NCBI RefSeq assembly: GCF_003846445.2
Contig: NZ_CP030139.2
Span: forward strand, 310,001 to 374,000
Reading direction: 5' to 3'
DNA length: 64,000 nt
Source: Synechococcus elongatus PCC 11801
GTDB lineage: Bacteria > Cyanobacteriota > Cyanobacteriia > Synechococcales > Synechococcaceae
Below, piece by piece: positions 18,094 to 27,703 of the stretch. Within the stretch, counting starts at the first letter, position 1; every line of letters begins with the position of its first letter. The notes below the pieces were generated by a model. That model ran no database searches, was not told the DNA's origin, and saw only the letters and a list, made by a program, of their open reading frames with translations. The position numbers were made by a program, and so were the translations under genes.

Positions 18094-20565
18094 TTGTCCC
18101 TGCGATCGCCCGTGACGCTCTCTCCGCCCGATAGTCCCAAAGTCCGTCTGCGCGATCGCCGCGATGCCCTGATCTTGCTGGGGTTCTGGTTGCTGTCCTT
18201 AGCGATCGATGGACTCTGGCGCAGCGTTGACCTCGCCCCACCGGCTTGGGATCAAGGCGATCACTTCAGTCGGGCTCTGGCCTTTTGGCAGGCATGGCAA
18301 TCACCTCAGCTTTTGAATGGCGGTTGGTGGACACAGCTATGGCAACTCGCGCCGACCTATCGGGGGCCACTGACCTATCTGCTGACCCTGCCGCTCTTCC
18401 TGCTGTTTGGAGCCAACTGGGAGAGCGCGATCGCTAGCAACGGTCTGTTTAGCGGACTGCTACTGATCAGCACCTACGGCCTGGGGCGACTCTATGCCAA
18501 TCGCACCACGGGTTTGGTGGCGGCGGGTCTGAGTCTGGCGGCACCGCTGGCGATCATTCAGCGGGTCGATTACCTGATCGACTACAGCCTGACGGCAGTG
18601 CTGACGCTGACTTGGCTCTGCCTATCGCTCTGGAAGTTTGCGAGGAGCCCCAAGCGACGACTGGGGGCAGCAGCGGCCAGTGGGGTCGCGATCGCGGCGG
18701 TCTTTCTGACCCGTCCGACCGGACTGATCTTTCTGTGGTTGCCGCTGTTGTGGCTGGCGATCGCGGCAGTGGGCCAACTCTTCCAGCAACGCCGCTGGCA
18801 ACCCTTGGCTGAATTGCTGGTGGCAGGTGGCATTGCAGGGCTGTTGTCTTGGCCTTGGTTTAGCACCAACTGGCTGACGATTCTGTCCTCGATCGCCAAT
18901 GCTCGCGACTGGGGGGTGAAGTATCAGGAGGGTTTGGAGGCCAATACTCTCGCAGGCTGGCTCTACTACCCCGAAAATCTGCCGGAGATGCTGTCGCCCT
19001 GGCTGTTCGGTGTGTTGGTCGTCAGTAGTGCCATTGCTGCTGTTTGGCTTTGGCGGCGCGGTGAATCGGGACCCGGCTCGCGCGATCGCTGGCTCTGGCT
19101 GGCGGGCTTTCTCTTTGGTGCATATCTGATCTGTGTCCTGGGCAGCACCAAAGTCACACGTTTCTTCCTGCCGTTGCTGCCCAGCTTGATCGTGCCCTTA
19201 GTTGCCCTACCGACGGTTCTGCCCCGACGCTGGCAGCAGGCACTGTGGACGGGGGTGGCGGCGATCGCGATCGCAGTAGGATTACAGACCATTTTCCCAG
19301 GGCCGATCCGAGCAGCTTGGCCGACCCGCTTTCCCCAAACGCAGGCTTGGCCGTTGGCTGGGATCATCGAGCGCATTCGCGAGACACAACCGCAGCTGCA
19401 ATCAACCCTAGCCGTCTTGACGGATGCCGAAGCTCTGAATGCCTTCAACCTCAACGCCGAGGGGCAAAAGCAGGACTTCAGCGTTTTTGCGCGGCAAACC
19501 CTAGCGCCGGAAGAGAACTGGCAGGCAGACTTGCAAGCGTTTGACTGGTTCCTCAGCAAAACCGGCGATCAGGGGGTGATGGCGGGCAAGACGGAAGAAC
19601 GGCTGGTGGAAGCGATCGCGCGATCGCCTGAATTTCAGTCCGTGGGACAGTGGCCACTTCCAGATGGAAGTCAAGCGCAACTCTGGCAACGGCGAGCCCT
19701 GACCCTCTCGGCCAAACCGAGCGCCTGCCCCAAGCAGCCACTGGAACTAGCAGTCATTGCACCGCCTCAAGCCAAGGCCGGTCAGCCGTTTCAGATCACT
19801 TATCGGCTGCGCGGGTCGATCGCACAACTGCGCAACAGCCTGTTATTGATCACTTGGCAGAACGATCGCGATCGGCTCTGGGTGCAGGATCACCAACCGG
19901 GCCTGGGCTACCTTAAAGCCGGTGCGGGCTGCATTGAACTGGAAGAACGCCTGACCACCCAAGCCCCCGACTCGCTCCCAGAGGGTTCCTATCAGTTGCA
20001 GGTTCAACGTCTGGATCGCGAGACCGGCGATCGCCAAATCCTGCCGACGGCTTCGACGGTCATTCAACTGGGGACGATCCTGGCGCCGACCAGTCCGACG
20101 GCCCTTGATCCGGTCAGTCGCTTGCATCAGTTGGGGACACTCCTAGAGACTGGTCAGGTTGATCCGCTCTTTGCTGACGTGAGTCTTCTCAATCAGGCTG
20201 ACCCTGAGCAGCACTATCTTGATCAGGCGATCGCCAGTCTCCAAGCGCGGTTAGAGGATGAGCCGAACCAGTTGGACTGGCTCTATCCCCTCACCCTCAG
20301 CTATGTGCTGGAGCGGCAAGCCCCCCAAGCGGAGGCTGTGCTGCAACGAGTCGTGGCGGTCAACCCTGACAATGCGTGGAACTGGACATACCTCGGGTTT
20401 GTGCAGCTCTATCAGTTCCAAGGCGCTAAGGCGCGACAGTCTTTGCAAGAAGCAGCGATGCGTCAGCCCGAAGTGCCGATTCTGCCGACTTTGCAAGCGG
20501 TGGCTGCGGTGCAGTCTGGACAGTGGGGCGAAGCGATCGCCCGTTTACGGGGAGAGATGAACTAA
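18094..20565 (+). CDS. Polytopic glycosyltransferase (GT39/ArnT-like) with C-terminal TPR domain
   Basis: An 823-residue membrane protein. The first periplasmic loop holds PPAWDQGDHFSRAL, placed like the catalytic acidic motif of GT39/GT83 enzymes that use polyprenyl-phosphate sugars. About ten hydrophobic helices run to near residue 420. A soluble beta-rich part follows, and the last 130 residues contain TPR units (NPDNAWNWTYLGFVQLYQFQ). The start is TTG at 18094; GTG at 18112 is an alternative. It is immediately followed by the MT-GT2 fusion and the YbhN-like gene, forming a cassette. Transfer of a lipid-linked sugar to a protein or lipid at the outer face of the membrane is inferred from the family. 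Confidence 0.82.
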   Translation: MSLRSPVTLSPPDSPKVRLRDRRDALILLGFWLLSLAIDGLWRSVDLAPPAWDQGDHFSRALAFWQAWQSPQLLNGGWWTQLWQLAPTYRGPLTYLLTLPLFLLFGANWESAIASNGLFSGLLLISTYGLGRLYANRTTGLVAAGLSLAAPLAIIQRVDYLIDYSLTAVLTLTWLCLSLWKFARSPKRRLGAAAASGVAIAAVFLTRPTGLIFLWLPLLWLAIAAVGQLFQQRRWQPLAELLVAGGIAGLLSWPWFSTNWLTILSSIANARDWGVKYQEGLEANTLAGWLYYPENLPEMLSPWLFGVLVVSSAIAAVWLWRRGESGPGSRDRWLWLAGFLFGAYLICVLGSTKVTRFFLPLLPSLIVPLVALPTVLPRRWQQALWTGVAAIAIAVGLQTIFPGPIRAAWPTRFPQTQAWPLAGIIERIRETQPQLQSTLAVLTDAEALNAFNLNAEGQKQDFSVFARQTLAPEENWQADLQAFDWFLSKTGDQGVMAGKTEERLVEAIARSPEFQSVGQWPLPDGSQAQLWQRRALTLSAKPSACPKQPLELAVIAPPQAKAGQPFQITYRLRGSIAQLRNSLLLITWQNDRDRLWVQDHQPGLGYLKAGAGCIELEERLTTQAPDSLPEGSYQLQVQRLDRETGDRQILPTASTVIQLGTILAPTSPTALDPVSRLHQLGTLLETGQVDPLFADVSLLNQADPEQHYLDQAIASLQARLEDEPNQLDWLYPLTLSYVLERQAPQAEAVLQRVVAVNPDNAWNWTYLGFVQLYQFQGAKARQSLQEAAMRQPEVPILPTLQAVAAVQSGQWGEAIARLRGEMN

Positions 20566-20568
20566 GTG

Positions 20569-21999
20569 ATGAATGACCATACGGCTGCGATCGCTGCTCA
20601 TTTTGATCAATTGGCACCGGATCTCGATCGCTGGCGGCGACGCAACCGCACTTACTACCGCGATCTGGAAAAGCTGCATCGCTTTTGGATACCAGCAGGC
20701 TCACGGGTGCTGCAGATTGGCTCCGGTTTAGGAGATCTCCTCGCGACCGTTGAACCGTCCTTCGGCGTCGGGATTGATGTCTCGCCGCAGGTGGTGGCGA
20801 TCGCCCAGCAACGCCATCCACAGTTTCAGTTTCATTGCTTGGCTGCCGAAGAGTTGACACCCGAGGCGATCGGTGATCCGAAACCGTTCGACGTGATCAT
20901 CCTGACGGGCGTCCTCAGCTACCTGACAGATATTCAAGTGGTGATGGAGCGACTGCAAGCTTTTTGTCATCCTCGTACGCGGCTGATTCTCGGCTTCCAT
21001 AACTTTCTCTGGCAGCCCCTGCTGACGCTGGCTGAGAAAGCGGGGCAGCGATCGCCCCAACCGCCCGAGAGCTGGCTGGGTATGCAGGATATTCTCAACC
21101 TGCTGACGCTGGCAGGCTATGAGCCGATCAAACAGGGTCGGCGTTTCTTAGTGCCACGACAGATTCCTTTGCTAACGGGCTGGATCAACCGTTGGATTAG
21201 TCCGCTGCCGGTGATCGAGCATCTGGCACTGACCAACTATGTCATTGCGCGTCCGATTGCTCGACCCCAAGCTCAGCCCAGTGTCTCGGTGATTGTTCCG
21301 GCTCGCAATGAAGCGGGCAATATTGCCGCAGCTGTTGAGCGCTTGCCTGAACTGGGTGCAGAAACTGAGTTGATCTTTGTGGAAGGCCACTCCCGTGATC
21401 AGACTTGGGAGACGATCGAGCAGACTGTGGCTGAGTATCAGGGGCCGCTGAAGCTGCTAGCCTGCCGCCAAACCGGCAAGGGTAAAGCCGATGCTGTGCG
21501 GTTGGGCTTTGATAAGGCCAGTGGCGACATTCTGATGATTCTTGATGCGGATTTGACCGTGCAGCCCGAGGATCTGGGGCACTTCTACCGTGCGATCGCC
21601 AGTGGACGGGGTGAATTCATCAACGGTTCGCGGCTGGTCTATCCGCGATCGCGGCTGGCAATGCCGGGGCTGAATACTTTTGCTAATCGGACTTTCGCCC
21701 TAATCTTTTCATTCCTGCTAGGACAACCGCTCAAGGACACCCTTTGCGGCACTAAGGTGCTCTGGAAAACCGACTACGATCGCGTGGCGGCAGGACGGAA
21801 ATACTTTGGGGATTTTGATCCCTTTGGCGACTTTGATCTGCTGTTTGGTGCCGCCAAACTCGGCCTCAAAATTGTCGAAGTGCCAGTGCGTTATCAGGAA
21901 CGCAGCTACGGCAGTTCCAACATTGCCCACGTCCGCGAAGGGCTGATTCTGGCACGGATGTGTCTTTACGCTGCTGGCAAACTGAAGTTCCCGTACTAA
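20569..21999 (+). CDS. Fusion of SAM-dependent methyltransferase and GT2 polyprenyl-phosphate glycosyltransferase
   Basis: Two enzymes in one 476-residue chain. Residues about 1-215 are a class I methyltransferase with motif I VLQIGSGLGDLLA and post-motif VGIDVSPQVV. Residues about 240-476 are a GT2 domain with VSVIVPARNEAGNI, the GKGKADAVR stretch, the DxD-type LDADLTVQPEDL and DTLCGTKVLWK, resembling dolichol-phosphate-mannose synthases. Such enzymes make the polyprenyl-P-sugar donors used by GT39 enzymes such as the gene just upstream. The preceding stop (20563-20565) abuts a GTG (20566) and ATG (20569); GGAGA before them fits either start. Substrates are unknown. Confidence 0.85.
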   Translation: MNDHTAAIAAHFDQLAPDLDRWRRRNRTYYRDLEKLHRFWIPAGSRVLQIGSGLGDLLATVEPSFGVGIDVSPQVVAIAQQRHPQFQFHCLAAEELTPEAIGDPKPFDVIILTGVLSYLTDIQVVMERLQAFCHPRTRLILGFHNFLWQPLLTLAEKAGQRSPQPPESWLGMQDILNLLTLAGYEPIKQGRRFLVPRQIPLLTGWINRWISPLPVIEHLALTNYVIARPIARPQAQPSVSVIVPARNEAGNIAAAVERLPELGAETELIFVEGHSRDQTWETIEQTVAEYQGPLKLLACRQTGKGKADAVRLGFDKASGDILMILDADLTVQPEDLGHFYRAIASGRGEFINGSRLVYPRSRLAMPGLNTFANRTFALIFSFLLGQPLKDTLCGTKVLWKTDYDRVAAGRKYFGDFDPFGDFDLLFGAAKLGLKIVEVPVRYQERSYGSSNIAHVREGLILARMCLYAAGKLKFPY

Positions 22000-22005
22000 C
22001 GCTCC

Positions 22006-23022
22006 TTGACTCCTGCGACCCCACCGCCCTCGACGATAACTAGCCAGCGCTGGATTGTACCGCTGCTGTTGGTTACAGTGCTGCTCAATCTGGGGCTGAT
22101 ACTCTGGGGCGGTTGGCAGACGATTTGGCAACAGCTCCGCCAGATCCCGTTCGCCTTTTATCCGCTCAGTGCACTGATCCTCTGTTGTGGCTATGGCATC
22201 GGTTTTTGGCGCTGGCATACCTACCTGCAGGTGCTCGATCACTGGTTACCCATCCGCCCCAGCCTACGGATTTTTTTGGGCAGTTTGGCGCTGACTGCCT
22301 CACCGGGGCGAGCAGGGGAATCGATCAAATCGCTCTGGTTGCGGCAGCAATTCGGCGTTTCAGCGGCGCGATCGCTGGCGGGTCTGGTCTGTGAACGGCT
22401 CTGCGATCTGCTGGCGGCTCTGCTGATTGTGGGGCTGGGGCTCTCAGCCCGACTCGGGGCAGGCTTTTGGTGGGCTTGCTTGGGGCTCGCGATCGCCCTA
22501 TTTCTAATCCTCGGCCAGCCTCAACGTCTGCAAGCGTGGGCTGAACGCTTTGGTGGGCGTTCGCGGCGGCGTAAAGGCTTAGAGCGCTTGGCGCATCTCC
22601 TGTTCAGTGCCCGTCGCTTGCTACAGCCGCGTTACTTAGCCGGTGGACTGCTTGTCTCGGTCGCCATTTGGTCACTCGAAGGGGTAGTGCTCTACGGCTG
22701 TTTTCAGGTGTTGCAAGCGGAAACGATCAATCTGCCGACGGCCATCCTGATTCGGGCAGCCATGGGTTTGGGCGGAGTGTTGACGTTGCTGCCGGGCGGC
22801 TTGGGCGGTGCGGAAGCTGCTTCGATCTCCTTGGCACTCCTCTACGGGGCCGATCGCGATCAAGCGATCGCCGCGACCGTGCTAATACGCCTGCTGACTC
22901 TCTGGTTCCCGATCGCGATCGGCTGGGTTGCCTTGCATCGCCAAAGTCGCACCCTTAAATCTCTCGCGTTGTCTCCTCTCCCTGAACCCGATGCTGACCA
23001 GTCGCCAAAATCCCCTCGCTAA
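22006..23022 (+). CDS. YbhN/AglD-type integral membrane protein (lysylphosphatidylglycerol synthase TM region family)
   Basis: A 338-residue protein with seven or eight hydrophobic segments. Family-like motifs include LTASPGRAGESIKSLWLR, LVCERLCDLLAALL and LLPGGLGGAEAASISLALL. Members are suspected lipid or glycolipid flippases or enzyme helpers, but none is firmly assigned. The likely start is TTG at 22006, six bases after the stop of the MT-GT2 fusion, so it is translationally linked to it. It completes a three-gene cassette with GT39 and GT2 partners. Its 3' end overlaps the next gene by 32 bases. Confidence 0.8.
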   Translation: MTPATPPPSTITSQRWIVPLLLVTVLLNLGLILWGGWQTIWQQLRQIPFAFYPLSALILCCGYGIGFWRWHTYLQVLDHWLPIRPSLRIFLGSLALTASPGRAGESIKSLWLRQQFGVSAARSLAGLVCERLCDLLAALLIVGLGLSARLGAGFWWACLGLAIALFLILGQPQRLQAWAERFGGRSRRRKGLERLAHLLFSARRLLQPRYLAGGLLVSVAIWSLEGVVLYGCFQVLQAETINLPTAILIRAAMGLGGVLTLLPGGLGGAEAASISLALLYGADRDQAIAATVLIRLLTLWFPIAIGWVALHRQSRTLKSLALSPLPEPDADQSPKSPR

Positions 23023-23767
23023 ACAAATTCGCCAACTGCATCAGGCTAAAGGTCGCCGCCAGCAGCAAGCCTTTTTGCTGGAGGGAACCCACCTCTTACA
23101 GGAGGCGATCGCAACCGGCTGGCCACTCCTGCAAGTCTGTGCGACCCCCGAGTGGCAAGACCAGCATCCGCAGCTCTGGCAGCAGGCAACGCAAGTGGCA
23201 CCGGAGCAAACCGTCAGCGCAGATTTGCTGGCGTATCTTTGCACCACGGTTAGTCCGGATGGAGTGGTGGCGATCGCGGCACGACAACCGCTCCGGAAAC
23301 CTGATTCACGCGCTTCGTTGCTAGTTGCTGTCGAAACTCTGCAAGACCCAGGCAATCTCGGCACGATTATTCGCACGGCAGCAGCAGCAGGGGCAGAAGG
23401 CCTCTGGCTTAGTGCCGATTGCGTCGACCCTGACCATCCGAAAGTGCTGCGAGCTTCTGCCGGTCAATGGTTCCGGCTACCAATGGCGATCGCCCCCGAT
23501 CTCGGGCAAACCCTGCGATCGTTGCAGCAACAGGGCCACCAGATTGTTGCGACCTTGCCGCGTACCGAAACGACGCTGTGGCAAGCGAACTTTCGGCAAC
23601 CAACGGTGCTGCTCTTGGGAAATGAAGGCGCAGGGCTAAGTGCCAACCTGGCGGCGATCGCGGATACCGCTGTCACAATTCCCCAAGCTGCGGGCGTGGA
23701 ATCGCTGAATGTGGCGATCGCGGCAGCTCTACTGCTCTACGAAGCCCGCCGCCAGCGACAAAGCTAG
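22991..23767 (+). CDS. SpoU/TrmH-family RNA 2'-O-methyltransferase
   Basis: The start at 22991 gives MLTSRQNPLAKQIRQLHQAK, the usual opening of TrmH/RlmB-like enzymes, and 258 residues. A small N-terminal substrate-binding domain precedes the SPOUT knot domain, which has the three family motifs: VETLQDPGNLGTIIRTAAAA, LLLGNEGAGL and ESLNVAIAAALLLYEA. It methylates a ribose in rRNA or tRNA; the exact site cannot be read off. The start lies within the last 32 bases of the YbhN-like gene, so coupling is likely although function is unrelated. Confidence 0.9.
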   Translation: MLTSRQNPLAKQIRQLHQAKGRRQQQAFLLEGTHLLQEAIATGWPLLQVCATPEWQDQHPQLWQQATQVAPEQTVSADLLAYLCTTVSPDGVVAIAARQPLRKPDSRASLLVAVETLQDPGNLGTIIRTAAAAGAEGLWLSADCVDPDHPKVLRASAGQWFRLPMAIAPDLGQTLRSLQQQGHQIVATLPRTETTLWQANFRQPTVLLLGNEGAGLSANLAAIADTAVTIPQAAGVESLNVAIAAALLLYEARRQRQS

Positions 23768-23824
23768 CCGCATCGCCGCCGTACAATGGCGAAATGCTTC
23801 TGCAATTGGCACGGAGAAACAAGG

Positions 23825-25264
23825 GTGAGCAGCGAGTTTGACTACGACGTCATCGTCATTGGTGCAGGCTACGGCGGTTTCGATGCAGCCAAACATGCCT
23901 GTGAAAAAGGCCTAAAGACGGCGATCGTGGAAGCCCGTGACCTTGGCGGCACCTGTGTGAATCGCGGTTGCGTTCCTTCCAAAGCACTGCTGGCAGCCTC
24001 AGGGCGGGTGCGGGAAATTACCGACACTGATCACCTCCAAAACTTTGGCATTCAAGTCCAAGGCGTCAGCTTCGATCGCCAAGCGATCGCGGATCACGCG
24101 GCTAACTTGGTCGAGACGATTCGCGGCAATCTTGGCAACACCCTCAAACGGCTGGGGGCTGACATTCTGATGGGTCGCGGTCGGTTGGCCGGCAGCCAGC
24201 GCGTCACCGTCACTGCTGCTGATGGAGTGGAAAAAACCTATAGCGCCCGGGATGTGATTCTGGCGACGGGCTCTGATCCTTTTGTGCCGCCCGGCATTGA
24301 AATCGACGGTAAAACCGTTTTCACCAGCGACGATGCCCTCAAGCTGGAAACCCTGCCTCAGTGGATTGCGATTATCGGCAGTGGCTACATCGGCCTAGAG
24401 TTCTCTGATGTCTACACGGCGTTGGGCTGCGAAGTGACGATGATCGAAGCCCTCGATCGCCTCTTGCCGACCTTTGACCCCGATGTCGCCAAAGTTGCCC
24501 AGCGATCGCTGCTGGAGGGGCGGGATATCGAAACTCGTACCGGCGTCTTGGCCCGCAAAATTACGCCGGGCTCGCCGGTTGTGATTGAATTGGCCGACTT
24601 CGAAACCAAAGAACTGGTGGAAGTGCTGGAAGTCGACGCCTGCCTAGTGGCCACGGGTCGGATTCCCAGCACCAAAAATCTGGGTTTGGAAACCGTTGCT
24701 GTTGAAGCCGATCGCCGCGGTTTTATTCCCGTCGATGCGGGGATGCGCGTCCTGCGGGATGGTAATCCAGTGCCGCACCTCTACGCCGTCGGTGATGCCA
24801 CTGGCAAACTGATGTTGGCGCACGCTGCTGCGGCTCAAGGCGTGGTCGCGATCGAAAACATCACTGGCCATCCGCGCAGTGTCGATTACCGCAGCATTCC
24901 AGCGGCGACCTTCACCCACCCCGAAATCAGTTCGGTCGGCCTCAGTGAAGCCGATGCCAAAGCACTGGGTGGACAAGAAGGGTTTGAAGTGGCCAGCGTC
25001 CGCAGTTACTTCAAGGCCAACTCCAAGGCCCTGGCAGAGGCCGATGCCGATGGCTTCGCCAAGCTCCTGTTCCGCAAAGATACCGGCGAAGTGCTGGGCG
25101 CTCATATCTTTGGGTTGCATGCTGCTGACCTGATTCAAGAGGTCGCCAACGCGATCGCTCGTCGCCAGTCGGTCAAAGAGCTAGCCTTTGAGGTGCACAC
25201 CCACCCGACTCTGAGTGAGGTGATCGAATCGGCCTACAAACAAGCTGCTACTGCGATCGCCTAA
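23825..25264 (+). CDS. lpdA: Dihydrolipoamide dehydrogenase (E3)
   Basis: Re-oxidises the lipoyl groups of pyruvate dehydrogenase and the glycine cleavage system. The GTG start at 23825 gives (M)[20 protein letters not shown] and 479 residues; a start at 23786 adds an untypical Cys/Trp-rich lead. Seen motifs are the FAD-binding GAGYGG, the redox disulfide [13 protein letters not shown], the NAD-binding [11 protein letters not shown], the second FAD site YAVGDATGK and the catalytic His-Glu in HTHPTLSE. The length fits the family. It is followed by trpC on the same strand, 77 bases downstream. Confidence 0.95.
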   Translation: MSSEFDYDVIVIGAGYGGFDAAKHACEKGLKTAIVEARDLGGTCVNRGCVPSKALLAASGRVREITDTDHLQNFGIQVQGVSFDRQAIADHAANLVETIRGNLGNTLKRLGADILMGRGRLAGSQRVTVTAADGVEKTYSARDVILATGSDPFVPPGIEIDGKTVFTSDDALKLETLPQWIAIIGSGYIGLEFSDVYTALGCEVTMIEALDRLLPTFDPDVAKVAQRSLLEGRDIETRTGVLARKITPGSPVVIELADFETKELVEVLEVDACLVATGRIPSTKNLGLETVAVEADRRGFIPVDAGMRVLRDGNPVPHLYAVGDATGKLMLAHAAAAQGVVAIENITGHPRSVDYRSIPAATFTHPEISSVGLSEADAKALGGQEGFEVASVRSYFKANSKALAEADADGFAKLLFRKDTGEVLGAHIFGLHAADLIQEVANAIARRQSVKELAFEVHTHPTLSEVIESAYKQAATAIA

Positions 25265-25341
25265 ATTCCGGTTCTTCTCTTGCGATCGCTGGTCATAATC
25301 CGGCTAGCGATCGCCCCTCTATTCCTTGCGCTCACACTCCC

Positions 25342-26229
25342 ATGGAAGTCCGTCGCCGTCCGCCCAATCCGGCTGTGCATGTTGCCAGCCTCACCTATCA
25401 GGTCAAGGTGCCGGGGAGTAGCCCCAGCAATATCCTCGAGGAAATTGTCTGGTACAAGGAGCGCGAGGTCAGTGCTTGGCGGGAACAGTTGCCGCTGCAA
25501 CAGCTCCAGGCTCAAGTTCGCCAACTGACCCAAGCCCCTCGCGATTTCCTCGCGGCACTGCGTCAAGCTCCTATCCAGCCTGCGGTGATTGCTGAGGTCA
25601 AAAAAGCTTCACCCAGCAAGGGCGTCCTGCGGGAAGACTTCGATCCCGTGGCGATCGCCCAAGCCTATGCCGCTAATGGCGCAGCTTGTATTTCAGTCCT
25701 GACCGACGAGAAATTCTTCCAAGGCAGCTTCGAGAATCTGCAACGAGTGCGAGCAGCTGTCGATGTGCCGCTGCTTTGCAAAGACTTTGTGATCTACCCC
25801 TACCAGATCTACAAAGCACGCCTGCTTGGGGCCGATGCCGTCCTGTTGATCGCGGCAATTCTCTCGGATGCCGACCTGCGCTACTTCCTCAAAATCGCCC
25901 ATAGTCTGGGCTTGAATGCCTTGGTGGAAGTGCACAGCCTGCCGGAGCTGGAGCGAGTTTTAGCTCTAGATGACCTGCGGCTGGTCGGCATTAACAACCG
26001 CAATCTCAAGACCTTTGTCACCGATCTGGCCGTGACCGATCACTTGGCTGCCCAATGCCGCGATCGCGATCTGCTGCTGGTCAGTGAATCAGGTCTGTTC
26101 TCAGGAGCGGATCTCGCTCGCGTTAGCCAAGCGGGCGCACGGGCTGTCTTGATTGGTGAGTCGCTAGTCAAGCAACCGGATCCGGGGCTGGCGCTGCAAC
26201 AGCTACTGAGCGATCGCCCGTCGGCTTAG
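25342..26229 (+). CDS. trpC: Indole-3-glycerol phosphate synthase
   Basis: Fourth step of tryptophan synthesis, a TIM-barrel enzyme of 295 residues. The N-terminal extension of about 30 residues ([17 protein letters not shown]) is typical of cyanobacterial TrpC. Core motifs are [61 protein letters not shown] and [11 protein letters not shown]. As in many cyanobacteria it is not part of a trp operon; the neighbour lpdA is functionally unrelated. Confidence 0.96.
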   Translation: MEVRRRPPNPAVHVASLTYQVKVPGSSPSNILEEIVWYKEREVSAWREQLPLQQLQAQVRQLTQAPRDFLAALRQAPIQPAVIAEVKKASPSKGVLREDFDPVAIAQAYAANGAACISVLTDEKFFQGSFENLQRVRAAVDVPLLCKDFVIYPYQIYKARLLGADAVLLIAAILSDADLRYFLKIAHSLGLNALVEVHSLPELERVLALDDLRLVGINNRNLKTFVTDLAVTDHLAAQCRDRDLLLVSESGLFSGADLARVSQAGARAVLIGESLVKQPDPGLALQQLLSDRPSA

Positions 26230-26277
26230 TTTCAGGGGGGGCTTGCACACTGCCTAGATTGAGTGACTGTGCTCTGA

Positions 26278-27657
26278 TTAGAGCAGTGCTGTAGTAGCCG
26301 GCTGGTCGGGGGCCAGCGGTTTAAGCGGCGATCGTAAACACTGCTCCATCAACCCTGTGATGCCCTCAGCAATATAAATCGGCACATTGAGAGCTGTTTC
26401 CACGTCCGCTACCGTCAAGTCGTCCAAGAAGCAACGATCGCCGTGGCGCAACATCACGGAAGGTAGTAACAAGCCATCGCCCAAATCGCGATCGCCTAGG
26501 GATTCAATCAAATCTTGACCCGTGAGCAAGCCGGTGACGGTGAGCGCTTGACCCCAGTAGCGACTGGCTAAACCGACTAGATCGACTTGCAAGCCTTGGA
26601 CTCGATTTAATCGAGCTTGGAGGGGTTGAAAAGCTTGCTCTACCACATTCCCCACCACCCAAGTCAGCCGACGGGATGGCGCAATTTGAGGAGGTAAAGC
26701 CTCGGCTTGGCGTTCAAATTCACTAATAAACGACCGAATGGAACCTACGCCGTTTTCCAGTTGGGGATATTGTTCGTACCAACTGGCGGCGGGCAGGGGT
26801 TGACCAGCAATGAGATACCATTCATCGGCCAACCAAGCAAAGCGGCTGCCGAGTTCCGCTTGAAATTGCGACTGGAGAGCCTCAACGAGTGAGATCGTCG
26901 CCGCAGCATCGGCAGGCTGCACGGGGCGTAATTCATCCTCCGTGGGCCGAAAGCGGGTCAGACCGACGGGCACAACAGCCACCGAGGCTACGGTTGCAGG
27001 ATCACCTGTATGAAAAGCGGCTAAATCCGTCAGAGTTCGCTGCAGTTGGGCCCCATCGTTAAGGTCTGGACAGACGACGACCTGCGCGTGAATTTGCAGG
27101 TGGTGCTCACGGAACCACTGCAACTGCTCAACAATCAAGCCCGCCCGTTCATTTTTGAGCAACCGCCGCCGCAGATCGGGATCGGTGGCATGGACGGAAA
27201 CATAGAGCGGTGACAACCGCAGCTGAGCAATGCGTCGCCATTCTGCTTCGCTGAGGTTCGTCAGTGTCAGGTAGGAGCCGTAGAGAAAACTAAGGCGATA
27301 GTCGTCATCTTTGTAGTAAAGGCTCTCGCGTTTCCCGGGGGGTTGCTGATCAATAAAGCAAAAGGGACAGCGATTGTTGCACTGAATCAACCCATCGAAG
27401 AGAGCGGTCTCAAATTCCAGCCCTAGCCCTTCGTCGGTGTCTTTCTCAATGTCGATTTGGTGCGATCGCCCAGCAGCATCCAGCACCTCTAACGCTAAAA
27501 ACTCATCGCTGCAGAGGAATTGATAATCGATCAGATCGCGGGGTTGCTGACCATTGATCGAAACGATCGCATCGCCCGGCTCAAAGCCAATTTCAGCCGC
27601 AATCGAATCCGGTAAAACTCGGCTAATGCGGGCGGGTTGAAGACTCGAACGGCTCAT
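26278..27657 (-). CDS. PDZ / radical-SAM-like / DUF512 protein, cyanobacterial conserved
   Basis: A 459-residue protein beginning with a PDZ-like domain (ISRVLPDSIAAEIGFEPGDA, residues about 8-60). A region with CNNRCPFC, a CX3CX2C pattern matching the radical-SAM [4Fe-4S] motif, follows near residue 93, and then YRLSFLYGSYLTLTNL. The C-terminal half resembles DUF512. Cyanobacterial homologues are annotated as a putative Fe-S-containing oxidoreductase of unknown substrate. It is transcribed leftward, next to uppP with a 46-base gap. It may be an Fe-S redox or radical enzyme; no reaction is known. Confidence 0.85.
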   Translation of the reverse strand: MSRSSLQPARISRVLPDSIAAEIGFEPGDAIVSINGQQPRDLIDYQFLCSDEFLALEVLDAAGRSHQIDIEKDTDEGLGLEFETALFDGLIQCNNRCPFCFIDQQPPGKRESLYYKDDDYRLSFLYGSYLTLTNLSEAEWRRIAQLRLSPLYVSVHATDPDLRRRLLKNERAGLIVEQLQWFREHHLQIHAQVVVCPDLNDGAQLQRTLTDLAAFHTGDPATVASVAVVPVGLTRFRPTEDELRPVQPADAAATISLVEALQSQFQAELGSRFAWLADEWYLIAGQPLPAASWYEQYPQLENGVGSIRSFISEFERQAEALPPQIAPSRRLTWVVGNVVEQAFQPLQARLNRVQGLQVDLVGLASRYWGQALTVTGLLTGQDLIESLGDRDLGDGLLLPSVMLRHGDRCFLDDLTVADVETALNVPIYIAEGITGLMEQCLRSPLKPLAPDQPATTALL

Positions 27658-27703
27658 GGGGGCGATCGCAGGACAGGATTAATGAAAAAAGCACACCCTT
27701 CCA

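Noticed and set aside
26270-26285. Hairpin TGCTCT-GATT-AGAGCA between trpC and the PDZ/radical-SAM-like gene
   Set aside because: It overlaps the last codons of the leftward gene and has no T tract, so it is only a weak candidate terminator.
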